From Teratosphaeria epicoccoides (lineage: Eukaryota; Ascomycota; Dothideomycetes; Mycosphaerellales; Teratosphaeriaceae), in contig JADDMT010000114.1 in NCBI GenBank assembly GCA_021401465.1, positions 24,347 to 88,346 on the forward strand: a stretch of 64,000 nt of DNA. The letters run 5' to 3'. The position numbers and the translations under genes were made by a program. This document shows, piece by piece, positions 11,940 to 22,027 of this stretch. Every line of letters begins with the position of its first letter. Position 1 is the first letter of the stretch. The notes beneath the pieces are model-generated. The model was not told where the DNA came from. It saw only the letters and a list, made by a program, of their open reading frames with translations, and made no database searches.

Positions 11940-12653
11940 GTAAGTGTGCTAGTAGTATACTAGCGTTATGCTACTAACATACTACTAGCACTTTAATATT
12001 AATAGGAGGTACTAGCGGTAGTTTAGTAACTATGTAGTATACATTAGCTAACGATTATGATATAGCATAGCATGCGCTCTGCTCGATTAGTGTGATCTTA
12101 TAAGCAACTAGTCGAACGTTGTAGAGAAGGTAGAGGATGCGCTCGACGACTCTGAGTTAAGGGATAGTCAGTTGTAGTAGCACACTACATTCACGGACTC
12201 AACCTTGTCAGAGCAGATTAAGGGCTATAGCGACAAGGTCTTTAATGATGCGACCTTCAAGAAGCTACAGGAGGGGCGAAATAGTAGCGCTTTAGGAAAG
12301 TCGGTAGTAGTGAAGGTAAGCTATTAGAATGGAATAGAGGATAAGGGCGAGTAGAAGATTCATGTGTGAGGGCCGATACAGGATGTGTGGATAGTATGTA
12401 GTAGCTATGCATTTGTTACTAGCTATACCGATTAAGGTCTTCGGGCGTGAGGCGCAAGTCAGATATAGCAGCTTGCTTGAATTCAAGAGGCGTCATGAGA
12501 GCTGCGTTCAAGCTGTGTATGTGTTTAGTGTTAGCAAATCTGCTTAATTCGCGTTGTATGTCAGGTCTAGTGTAAATAGTAAAAGAGCACAGTGCGACAA
12601 CAACGAGATGTATAGTATTAACCAAAATTATGACTTCAACATCTATTGCATGC
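11940..12653 (+). other. Intergenic or terminal-exon region with hairpin 17-mers
   Basis: GTAAGT at 11940 followed by GCTAGTAGTATACTAGC (11948-11964) and a TACTAAC-like stretch could be an intron in which the hairpin motif sits. Between about 12120 and 12480 the plus strand reads an open frame apart from TAGs, containing IKGYSDKVFNDATFKKLQEG and NSSALGKSVVVKVSY, so a last exon is likely here. Function unknown. Confidence 0.3.
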
Positions 12654-12871
12654 AAATTGTTTTGATTCGAGTAGCTCGGCTTGCGTGCCCGAGCTACTTG
12701 CCGCTAGTATACTACTAGCAGTGAGTTACTTACTAGTAGCACTCTTGCACTATGAGCTACTCGCGTCTGCGACACGAGTAGCTCAGGAGGGGCCGAGTTT
12801 CTCGGGGGTACATACAAGCAGGCCAAGTCAGACGAGTAGGTAAGTAAGCTAAGTAACACAAGTTACTCGGT
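12654..12871. repeat. Subterminal repeat region, right end of copy A
   Basis: The motif CGAGTAG or CTACTCG, and variants such as CCGAGTTTC and GTAGCTCGG, recur many times. Two perfect hairpins are present: GTAGCTCGG (12671-12679) with 12689-12697, and GAGCTACTCG (12754-12763) with 12775-12784. The 17-mer hairpin lies at 12703-12719. The same motif is repeated at the left end of copy B (45087-45345). Dense subterminal motifs are typical of CACTA-like transposons, where they bind element proteins. Confidence 0.6.
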
Positions 12872-12899
12872 CTACTCAGGGCCTTGGTTTTCGAGACGT
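12872..12899. repeat. Right terminal inverted repeat of the Plavaka element
   Basis: In reverse complement this begins ACGTCTCGAAAACCAAGG and ends GAGTAG, matching 45045-45072 (ACGTCTCAAAAACCTAAC ... AAGTAG) at 23 of 28 positions. The outer border could be shifted by a base or two. Confidence 0.6.
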
Positions 12900-12904
12900 A
12901 AGCT

Positions 12905-13600
12905 ATGTCGAACGTAAAGTTAGGAAGGAAACCTGTGAGTATTAGCATAGATATTGCAGTACTTAGACGAAGGCTTACAATAGGTGCTAGCAGGATACGT
13001 ATCTATTAGCATCGCCGAAGCAAGGAAGGATGCTAATACATCGTATAGTAATTTATGCTCTAACCTAAGGTCTATGAATGTTTTGACGTAGACTGAAAAA
13101 CTAGTAGGAGAGTGTCCGTGTATCCGCAAACAGGCAAAGAAATCGAAAGGCTCCTCAACAGACTAGCAAAAGTGATCTACTACGTGTAGGAACAGCCAGG
13201 TAAGGTACTATGCTAAAAACGACATCCGTGACGTTCGCTTCGCCTCTACTATGTATAATAGTTCGCAGTAGCACACAAGCCGCTATAAGCTGTAATATCT
13301 AGCGGCATAGGACGCAGCATTGTGAACGCGCTTAATTCGCAGGGAGGAAAAGGCAGAAGTAAAGTCCTTAGTTAAAGCTAGCGCCGCTAAGCTGTCCTCG
13401 CCTAGCTATGAAGAGGTAGTGCCTAATTCTAAGGTAACAATAAGTACCTGAGAGCGAATGCTAGCTGTAGTTAACGCTAATCTATACTGTAGCTATCTGT
13501 CGAGAACATCCTAAGCGCTACAAAGACTACCGAGATTATCGGCAAAGAAGTAGACTACGTCTGCAAACAGGCAAAGGAGTTAGGCATATAAGAGGTTATA
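12905..13600 (+). pseudogene. Unassigned gene beside the transposon end
   Basis: ATG at 12906 begins MSNVKLGRKPVSISID, followed by IRIYQHRRSKEGCQYIV and TGKEIERLLNRLAKVIYYVQ, with TAG/TAA at inferred Q sites. Near 13198 the sequence GGTAAGG marks a frame change (intron or indel), and a second frame continues with IRDVRFASTMYNSSQ, IRREEKAEVKSLVKASAAKL and VVPNSKVTIS to about 13500. I do not recognise a family. It starts only about 6 bp from the inferred transposon end, so its real start may have been cut by the insertion. Confidence 0.35.
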
Positions 13601-14084
13601 AAGCTAGTACTCTAGAGTGTTTTCCTACTCTAGTTAGTACGTCTTGATCTCATGATAGTATGATAGGGTTGCCTGAGCTTAGATATCTACTAATAGATTA
13701 ATGTTGACAAATAACACTAGATTTTGCTCTGTACTAGACGTAGTGTCTAAATAAATGTTAGCGAGGCTTTCAGATTTTCTCTTAGTAGCGTTATTACCTA
13801 GAAACAAATGCTAAAGTATAGATCGCTTCTCCTTTAAGCTAATGCATAGCACGACGCAGGGTTGTTAAACCTCAGGCCTGTTTAAACAAGTGACTAATAG
13901 ATGTTTTAACCTTCCTAGATTAACTAAAGAAGATTAAAAGAGTTCTACAATCGCAGTGTGATTACAGCGTGACATGATTCTTAGGCTACTAGTCTATTAC
14001 AATCCTAGACGTCTATTCCTTTATAATGAGTAAGGGCGCTTCTATGCGCCTGACCCCTAGGGGCCTGTAAGCCGAAAATAGCAA
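13601..14084. other. Stretch without a recognised gene upstream of the DUF3723 gene
   Basis: Short A/T-richer sequence with stops in all frames; the first exon or promoter of the DUF3723 gene may lie here. Nothing else was seen. Confidence 0.3.
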
Positions 14085-15002
14085 CAAGGGCGCACTACAT
14101 CTAGGAGGACGATAGCATCTCCGCGAAGGTACCGCAAATTCCCTAGGGATGGTTTCTGACGCTATATAGCAAGAGTTAAACTCGCAGATCCTTGGCTGTA
14201 GTCGCATATTGCTCTGTAACCTAGAATATGGTTTAGCCCGGGATCAGGATGACTAAAACGTAGCACGGCTGTTACGTATTTTCGAGAAAGGTTACTACCG
14301 CACAGATCTAGAGAACTATGTACCTGTACTTATTAGCCGCGAGCGGCTCTAGTAGATGTGTGGTTCTGCTAGGCTCGTGTCATTAGATCTTACATACTAG
14401 TCTCTGCCTCTATTAACGCCTAGTAACAGGGTAAAGCTAAAATGTCTGCACGGATAGCACAGGTTACTCGCAGGCTAGGCACATCTTCGATGTTTGCCTC
14501 CTTAAGACTAGTAGTAGGCCGTCAAGTTCTACGACGAGGGTATAGCGCACGACTTACGTCGCAACGTCGTAATGCTAACCTAACGATAGCTATCTCCGAC
14601 AAGGCACGAGATAGACTACGACAAAATTGCGACAATGCCCTTAAATACTACGACAGCGACATCTTCTGTTACTATCGGAGGTACTTCTAGGAAGATGATA
14701 AGGCGTCTATGATATAGTAGCTAGTTTAGCTTTCTCTAACTAAGGAAAGAAATCTCAAGCAGATTATACGCGCAGAGAGGTTAATTTAGGCGTTAGATTA
14801 GCTGCTACCGTTCACAGGCCTGTAGCAGGGACTACAGCTAGGCGCGTTTAACAGAATCTTGCCTATGCGATGTTTTGAAGTAAGCATGCGGTAGAGTCTT
14901 ACTACAAAGGTTACTAAATTTCGATAGGAGATATGCGCTTACCTAAGCATAGTCCGGAACTATTAGGAGCAAATCCTAGGGAGTAAGGTGCATCCCGAGG
15001 AG
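14085..15002 (+). pseudogene. DUF3723 family protein, N-terminal part (split by an LTR element)
   Basis: The plus strand gives the family's N-terminal pattern: ILLCNLEYGLARDQDDQNVA, then RLLRIFEKGYYRTDLENYVP, VLISRERL, and LKCLHGQHRLLAGQAHLR followed by LPPQDQW-like and AVKFYDEGIAHDLRRN (Q/W inferred at TAG). A frame change near 14500-14600 is followed by DSDIFCYYRRY, LTKERNLKQIIRAERLIQAL and LLPFTGLWQGLQLGAFNRIL, again in family order. DUF3723 proteins are found in filamentous fungi and recur as accessory genes of Starship transposons; their biochemical role is unknown. The gene continues at 22023 after the inserted element, with the frame preserved once one target duplication is removed. 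Confidence 0.85.
14998..15002. repeat. Target site duplication AGGAG, left copy of gypsy element 1
   Basis: AGGAG directly precedes the left LTR and is repeated at 22023-22027 directly after the right LTR. Five bases is the usual size for Ty3/gypsy integration. Confidence 0.9.
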
Positions 15003-15493
15003 TGTTATAAGGGTAGGTGCCGATAGCAGGAAGGTGACTAGGTGTTAGACTCGGGGAGCTGTGAAGAATATCGACAATAGCAGTTAACCTTGTAACTGAC
15101 TCTCCTCTAAGCAAGAGAGGATTAAATTAAGATTAAGCACGAAGCTCCTAACTGCCTGTCCTAAAGCTATCCCTATATACTAGAGAGCGACAGAGCAGCT
15201 CTGTTAGATCTGTCGACAGACCCGACAGATCCGTGTCCATAGATCTGTAGACTAACCCTACAGATCTAAGGGTCTGTTATCCTGTGACAGATCCCTTCTT
15301 CCTTATAAGCCTATGGATTTGTAGACTGACCCTACAGATCCGAGGATCTATCCTCACGTGACAGATCCTTTCTCCTATAACTATGCCTATAACTTATAGT
15401 ACTCCTATAACGGTACTATGACTTATAGCACTTAGGACCTACATGATCCTGTATCCTATAGTACTCCGGACAGTACTCCTAACACTCATGACA
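15003..15493 (-). repeat. 3' LTR of gypsy element 1
   Basis: Begins TGTTATAAGG (TGTCATAAGG in the partner) and ends CTCATGACA. Positions 15207-15368 hold repeated GATCTGT/ACAGATC inverted pairs that can form tandem hairpins. Confidence 0.9.
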
Positions 15494-15508
15494 CTATCCC
15501 CTTCTTAG
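15494..15508 (-). other. Polypurine tract next to the 3' LTR of gypsy element 1
   Basis: The minus strand reads CTAAGAAGGGGATAG immediately before the LTR, the expected plus-strand DNA primer site. The same sequence flanks the left LTR of gypsy element 2 at 34975-34989. Confidence 0.7.
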
Positions 15509-15572
15509 CCTAGCTCGTCCCTAAGCTACCTTATTAGTGCGGGGTTTCTCTTGTTTCTTCTTTCAAGCTGTG

Positions 15573-16205
15573 ATGTCTTCTCTTTCCACATTACTGCCTT
15601 GTGTCATTCTAGACACTGACGCCCCTTTAACGCAGAAACGTAAACGCCGCGCAAATCGAATCTATCGTCAGGGCCAGGACAACATGAAGTCCTGCACTTA
15701 GTGTTAAGAGCTAAAGCTCGTTTGTCAGGTACATATTTCCTCGGGGAAATGTTCGTAATGTTACTTTAGTAACTGTCGGAGTTGCGACGCGAAGGTGACA
15801 GAGGTCGAATAGAAGAAGTTAGGCGATTAGCGGAAAAGACTAATTGCCGATCTCGATTATGCGAAGGTAGTCCTAGCTAAGGCTTTGCAGAAGATGCTAG
15901 AGGCGCATGCGAAGGAGATGCGTCTTCGAAAACAGTTAGACGCAGTCGACTAGGAGGTCGAAGATGATCGCGCTCTCGAGGAGCGCGAGATCAGGGAGGA
16001 GGAGGCCGAGGAACAAGCTCTTGCGCAGGCCGGGTTTCTTCTTGACCTAGATCCTTCCGCGGGTCTCGCTCTTAGTCCTACGACATGGAGCGCAATGGAG
16101 GGTTTCGCTAACTCCTCATATTAGGGTTTCCTGGATAGCGTGATAGCCGAGCTAGTCGACGGCGTCCCGCAGGAGTCTAGTCGTGGCTTAGGATCTTCTT
16201 CCTAG
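15573..16205 (+). pseudogene. Antisense ORF with a Cys array in gypsy element 1
   Basis: ATG at 15573 opens a 211-codon frame on the strand opposite to gag-pol, between the purine tract and the integrase end. Internal stops are TAGs plus one TAA at inferred Q/W positions. Residues about 32-66 hold SCT-C pairs: C-x2-C, then ELKLVC, then GKCSQCYFSNCRSCD (W/Q inferred), a spacing reminiscent of fungal zinc cluster proteins. A charged coiled coil follows (EAHAKEMRLRKQLDAVD, EEREIREEEAEEQ), then an acidic/hydrophobic tail. Element 2 carries the same ORF with identical length at 35054-35686. Function unknown; a regulatory or DNA-binding role is inference. Confidence 0.6.
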
Positions 16206-16331
16206 GTTCGTTCCTTTCTCGAAACTTCGTATCTTTTGCTAACAGTTTCGCAGGTGTTCTAGGGGTTCCTAGGTGTTCTCGGTACTCCTATATCCTTCCC
16301 ATTTTACTAAGTACTCTCGCTGTCCGTCCCG

Positions 16332-19300
16332 CTAGCGAGTGTCGATAATCCTTTCGACAGAGTACTCCGGTTCTTCTACTTTAGGGTCAAGTAGTAAGGG
16401 TTCTGATTGCAGTGCGGCGTCCGGCGCTGCTTGTTCTAGCAGAGAGACATAGAACACAGGGTGTATTCTCATCTGCTCGGGTAGCTGTAATTCAAAATTA
16501 ACTGGTCCCGTCTTGGCCTTGATCCTGAATAGTCCTAGTTTTACAGCGTCTAGTTTTTTACGCGGCTTGTCCGATTTGATGTGACAGCGGAGGAGATACA
16601 CCTTGTCCCCCTCCTTTAGAATTAGTCCCTTAATTCTCTTACGATTCGGGTACCGTGCCATGTTCTGCTAATAGAACTGCAGGTCGAGTCGTGCTTCTGT
16701 TTGCAGTCGGCGTAGATGTTCTACTCGTCCGAGTGCTGCTAGGTTCGGATCACTAGCTAAGACATCTAGAATGTCTTCTATAGCTAATCCATACGCCATC
16801 TGAAATGGCGAGAGTTCTGTCGACTCTACTAGCGTACTATTATACGCGAGCTATGCTATTAGTAACAACTCTACCTAGTTGTTCTAGTCCCTATTAACAT
16901 AGGATCGAAGGTACTGTTCTAACGTCTGATTTAGGCGTTCTATCTGTCTATCCGTCTAAGGGTAGAAGGAAGTACTTAATCGATGTTTGACCTGGAATTG
17001 TCTCATTAGGGCTCTCTAGAAGTTAGAGGTAAACACGGATCCTCGATCCGTTACTAGGTCCTGTGGCATGCCGTGTAATGCTACTACCCATTTGATGAAG
17101 ACATGCGCGATATCTTTAGTCTTGAAGTCTTCGCGGTAAGGGATAAATTTCCCGAACTTAGTGAATCGGTCGACTACTACCATGATCCCGTCGAAGAACT
17201 CATTAGTCGCGGGTTCTCTCGACTAAGGTAGTTTGACGATAAAATCCATAGCGAGCGATTCCCATGGCCGTTAAGGTACCTTTAGTGGTCGTAGTAGCCT
17301 ATACAGTCTGTAACGGTCGTGCTTACTTCGTTAGCAAGTCACACATTGACGGACGTAGTCCTCGATTGCCTTGCTCATCCTAGGGAAGTAATATTCTTGT
17401 CGGAGAATTTGCTTCATTTTAGACACTCCCGGGTGTCCTGCCTGAGGTACGTTGTGTTAGAGGCGTAGTAGTTCCGATCGTAAAGACGTTAGCACGTATA
17501 CTAATCCTTGAAACAGAAGGATTCCGTCTTCGTCTTCCTAATCCTCCTGTCCATCAATGTCGTCGCGGACAGCGAGTGCGGTTAGGTCATGGATTAGGGC
17601 GTTCTTCAGGTCGTCCTGAAACCTACTAGTCTATGTGACAGTCGTGGCCGCGAGTCGGTTAACTCCTAGCGTGCCATCGCTATTTTCCTGGAGAACAGCA
17701 TGTTTCTCCCGCTTCACGCCCTTCATGTAGTCCGTCTGGCGGCTAAGTGCATCGGCGCGTGCGTTATCGGTCCCCTTGCGATAGACGATCTTGCAGTTAA
17801 AACTAGAGAGCTCCTCGCTCTACCGAACCTGTTGTCAGTTTAACTCTTTCGTCGTTGTGAAGTATCGCAAGTTCTCATGGTCTGTGTAGACCGTGACCTA
17901 GTGCTTAGAACCTTCTAAGTAGACCCGCCAGGCCTTGTAGGCGTCTACTATGGCTAGAAGTTCTTTGTCGTGGACGTCATATCGGAGTTCCGGTCTAGAC
18001 AATTTCCTCGAGTAGTAGGCGACTAGCTGTAGTCGTCTACTCGGTCCTGGTTGACTTAAGCATGCCCTGAGCGCTACGTCAGAGGCATCTGTTTCGACTG
18101 TGATAGGCTTATCCGGGTCGAACACAAGTAAGATCGGCTGATCTGTAAATCGTCGCTTGAGTTCCTCGAAGGCATTCCGTTAGGCGTCGTCCCATACGAA
18201 TAGTGTATCCTTCGTCGTAAGAGTCGTAAGTAGTGCCGTGATCTTCGAATAGTTTGCTACAAATCTCCTGTAGAAGTTGGCGAATCCAAGGAAGGACTAT
18301 ACTTCCTTAACATTAGTCGGCGTAGGCTACTCTTTTACGACCTAGACTTTCTTAGTGTCTATCTTGATTCTATTCCACGCTACTACGTAGCCAAGGAATT
18401 ATACTTCCTGCTTATGAAACTCGCTCTTCTGCGGCTTGACCTTTAGCCGGTAATCCTGGAGTTTCTGAAGTACCTTGCGTACGTAAGTCCTATGCTCTTC
18501 GATCGTCCGGGAATAGACGAGGATGTCGTCTAGATATACAACTACAAAGACGTCGAGGTACTCTTGTAGTACATTGTTAATAAATGCCTGCCATGTAGCT
18601 AGGGCGTTTGTCAACCTAAATGGCATGACTATCTACTCGTAGTGTCTAAACCTAGTTCGGAACGCGGTCTTCTATTCTTCGCCTTCCTTAATTCGAATTC
18701 GATTATACGCTCCGGGTATGTCAAACTTCGAGAACCACATTGCTCCTTGTAGGCGGTCCTGCAATTCCGAGAGCAAAGGAAGCGGATAACTATTCTTTAT
18801 TGTGATGTCGTTTAATCCACGATAATCTACGTAGAGTCGCTAGTTATCTTCCCCCTTAGGCACAAACAGGATCGGATATCCGGCCAGGGACTGCGACTCG
18901 CGAATGAAGCCTTTCCGGAGGTTGTCTTCTAGGTATTTCCGGAGAATCTCTAGTTTCGCTACTAACAACAGGCGAACTGATTGCTTTGTCAGTGTCTTGC
19001 CAGGGAGTAAGGGTATCCCGTGGTCCTACTCCTAGTGTTCTGGCAGAGCTTCTTAGTCAGGTTCTTCCTCGAAAAGAGTAGCGAACTCTTTATACTCATC
19101 GGGAACTGTAAATTCGACCCTGACTTCCGATTGCGTTGCTTTGACCTATAGGACGTGCACTTCCTGTTCTAGATCCTTGATGGCGGCTACTATCTCGCTT
19201 AAAGTCATAGCACATATTTCGATCTTGCCTAGTGCGTCGTGCACTACAGGTAGAGGTATCGATCTTAAGAGTTCTGGGAACTAGATCCTCTCATTCTTCT

Positions 19301-21472
19301 AGTCGATATAGGGGTTAGCGTTCCTTAGCTATGGCAACCCTAGTACTACATCCGAGCCTAGCGACTCCGTGATGTCGAACTAGAGCATCTCTTAGTAGCG
19401 TCCTATCCGCAGAGGCATCATCTTAGTCTCCTCGTCAACTACTCCTTAGTTGTACGTGACCGGCTTTCCATCGATCGCTTGTAGCGAGAAAGCATTTATT
19501 TTCGCCTGTAGCTTTATCCTAGCTGTCCTAGTGAACTTGGGCGTCATGAAGATTCTAGTACATCCTGAATCTATTAAGGCCCTAGCTAGCGTCTCGTCGA
19601 TGTGTAACCATACTCTAAGGTTGTTCGCGTATCTGGCGCCGATCGCGGCACATCGTTGCAGCCCTGTCTGGTCCGTCCGTGGGTCTAATTTCGGCGGACC
19701 TCGTCGTTTCCCGAATAACTGTCTTCACGGACTAGTTCAGGGATCGTGCGGTCTCGGCTTCTTCTGTAAGCGTTACCGTTTTCTGGCCTAAGAGATCGTT
19801 CGCGTTCTTGGCCTCGCTGTTCCTGCGCGTTCCTTGCGTACTCCATCTTTAAATGATAGACTCGGAGTCGTAGCGCTCGTGGAATCTGAATACCTTCGTA
19901 GGTTAGGTAGCCTCCCTAGGGCGTGAACTCTACCCCGAACGGTACAATTTCTTGGACAACTTTCTGATGCGCGTGAGGTTAAGCTACGACCGGTAGTCTC
20001 CTTAGGTGTCGTCGCATATAGTCGGCTAGTTCGTCATACTAAAGCTAGTCGACATGTTGTACTCCATTAATCCATGGGCAAGCCTAAGCCTACTAGTTCT
20101 GTATGATTCGGATAATGTCGAGTCTGATGTCATGCGGCGGCATGGCCTATCGCTCTATGCTCTCGTCTTCCTTGGAATCAGGAATGACGGCTTCGACAAG
20201 CTCGTAGTTATCGTCCGAACCTTCTTCTTCTTCTTCTAGTTCCTGTTCTCTCAGGACTGTCGTACTAGAAGGTGTACCCCTTAGCGCACAGATCGACTGT
20301 GCCTTGTTTCGGCTAGGGTACTATCCGGAACCATCTTTATTACTCTTGTGAATTCGACAATCGTCGTCTTAGCACGCAGTCTAAGTAAGTGCGGCATAGT
20401 CCGGTTCTCGAGTAGCGGCGACCTTTTGCTTAGGTGCTGTCGTTGTCGCGCGAGCCTGCTCTATCCTAGGCAGCTCTTGTCGTTGCTTCTTAGCAAAACA
20501 TTCGCGGGAAAAGTGTCCTTTCTTTCCGCAGTTGTGGCACTCGAGATTACTCTTGTCGAATGGCTTCTTCAGACCATTCTAGGGAGGAGAGCCCTTCCGC
20601 GGCTTTCCTTAGGGTCCATTCCTCGGACGCCCCTTAGTCGCATCTAACTCCATAGGTTAGAGACCGTAGTAATCGCTTCGCCATTTCGGTGCTAATCGTT
20701 AGACCTTATGGTTAGCCTGCGCCAGCTTGCGATTTCCATGTTGTCGTTCTTGCTGTCGTTCCTAGATGCGATTATCGATTCTAATCGCGAGATCGCTTAT
20801 TTCCTTGAATGTCGTTAGCCGATCTCCTCGGGCAATTTCGTCTTTAACCGTCTCCTTTAGTCCCTAGTAGAACTAAGCGGCTAAAGCGTTATCATTCTAG
20901 TCGACTCGAGCAGAGAGGGTCTAAAAGTCTGCACGGTACTTCGTGGCAGAACCCTTCTACTAGATTCCTAGGAGAGCTCTCTCGGCCTCTTGTTACTCAT
21001 TACCGAGCCTGAACGCTTCGCGTAATGGCTTAAACAAAGACTTGTCTAAGTTGAGAATCTCCCTAGTCGTCGTCTTCCTAGCTTCGGCGCTACTAACGTG
21101 ATCCAGATAATCTGTTAGATGAGGCTAGATAAACTCAAACGCCGGTCCCTTTAGGTAAGAGATAATGTACATCATTCGCTTATGATGTGTCGTAAACCGT
21201 TCCGTATCCACGTTAAATGCTAACTAGCATTGTAGGATAAACATCTTAACTTAAGATCGTTGTCCTGTGAACTCTGTAGGGCTTCCCATCTTGAAGCCGT
21301 TGTTGCCGTGTCTATTCCCGGTAGTTAAACCTGCGACGGATGCTAGAGCCATCTCGCTAAGGTGAATGGATTCGAGCTACTACGTGATTTAAGGTATAGC
21401 GGCAACTTGTTCTCGTGGTGTCGGTTAACTGTCGCTAGAACTTGAACTAACAGTTAAAGAACTACTTAACAT
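16332..21472 (-). pseudogene. Ty3/gypsy gag-pol polyprotein, element 1 (inactivated)
   Basis: Starts at the (minus) ATG near 21472. Gag ends in an intact zinc knuckle near 20530 (CHNCGKKGHFSREC). The protease active site DSGCTRIFM lies near 19570. RT contains VVYLDDILVYS near 18530. RNase H contains ETDASDVALRACLSQ near 18070, then the motif YDVHDKELLAIVDA near 17970. Integrase has the HHCC-like zinc region near 17350-17400 and catalytic-core blocks DFIVKLP, TDRGS and ERLNQTLEQ down to 16930. The C-terminal segment 16332-16661 is open (HPVFYVSLLEQ). Length is normal for the family. Dozens of TAGs stand at Q and W sites. It is a RIP-killed copy. Confidence 0.9.
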
Positions 21473-21531
21473 AGGCGTATGTTAAGCGCTCGACAAGTCT
21501 CCTGATGCTTCCCTAGAAGTAGTGCTCAAAA

Positions 21532-22022
21532 TGTCATAAGGGTAGGTACCGATAGCAGGAAGGTAACTAGGTGTTAGACTCGGGGAGCTATGAAGAATAT
21601 CGACAATAGCAGTTAACCTTATAACTGACTCTCCTCTAAGCAAGAGAGGATTGAATTGAGATTAAGCACGAAGCTCCTAACTACCTGTCCTAAAGCCATC
21701 CCTATATACTAGAGAGCGACAGAGCAGCTCTGTTAGATCTGTCGACAGACCCGACAGATCTGTGTCTGTAGATCTGTAGACTAACCCTACAGATCTAAGG
21801 GTCTGTCATCCCGTGACAGATCCCTTCTTCCTTACAAGCCTATGGATCTGTAGACTAACCCTACAGATCCGAGGATCTGTCCTCATGTGACAGATCCTTT
21901 CTTCTATGACTATGCCTATGACTTATAGTACTCCTATGACGGTACTATGACTCATAGCACTTAGGACCTACATGATCCTGTATCCTACAATACTCCGGAC
22001 AGTACTCCTGACACTCATGACA
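21532..22022 (-). repeat. 5' LTR of gypsy element 1
   Basis: Begins TGTCATAAGG and ends CTCATGACA, 491 bp like the partner LTR; differences between the two are mostly C/T and G/A. It is directly followed by AGGAG. Confidence 0.9.
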
Positions 22023-22027
22023 AGGAG
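22023..22027. repeat. Target site duplication AGGAG, right copy of gypsy element 1
   Basis: Identical to 14998-15002; see that entry. Confidence 0.9.

Larger units (their letters stand above)
1..12899 (-). mobile_element. Plavaka-type DNA transposon, copy A (left end outside window)
   Basis: This segment is repeated in the same orientation at 45045-56846, matching from base 1 (equal to about 45876 in the other copy) to about 10943, where copy B is interrupted. It carries a Plavaka-family transposase on the minus strand plus accessory genes. The right end is set by a 28-bp sequence at 12872-12899 that is inverted relative to 45045-45072 at the left end of copy B (23 of 28 identical by eye). 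Subterminal CGAGTAG-like repeats occur near both ends. Combining the copies gives an element of about 13.7 kb. All genes carry many TAG codons from C-to-T/G-to-A mutation, so this copy is probably not autonomous. Target duplications cannot be checked because the left end is missing. Confidence 0.8.
15003..22022 (-). mobile_element. Ty3/gypsy LTR retrotransposon 1, complete but mutated
   Basis: A 7.0-kb element with LTRs of equal length (491 bp), TG...CA ends and a 5-bp AGGAG target duplication. Coding sense is minus: 5' LTR at the right, gag-pol 21472-16332, a purine-rich tract next to the left LTR. Domain order is gag with CCHC knuckle, protease, RT, RNase H, integrase, as in Ty3/gypsy. The plus strand carries an extra ORF at 15573-16205. 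It is inserted inside the DUF3723 gene. TAG codons throughout gag-pol point to RIP. Confidence 0.95.

Noticed and set aside
12646..12843. Plus-strand 65-residue frame at the transposon's right end
   Set aside because: Lies in subterminal repeats and hairpins; no conservation evidence.
19450..20647. Plus-strand open frames over gag and protease of gypsy element 1 (and counterparts in 2 and 3)
   Set aside because: Mirror frames of gag-pol; unlike the 15573-16205 ORF they show no domain pattern and are not in a non-coding part of the element.
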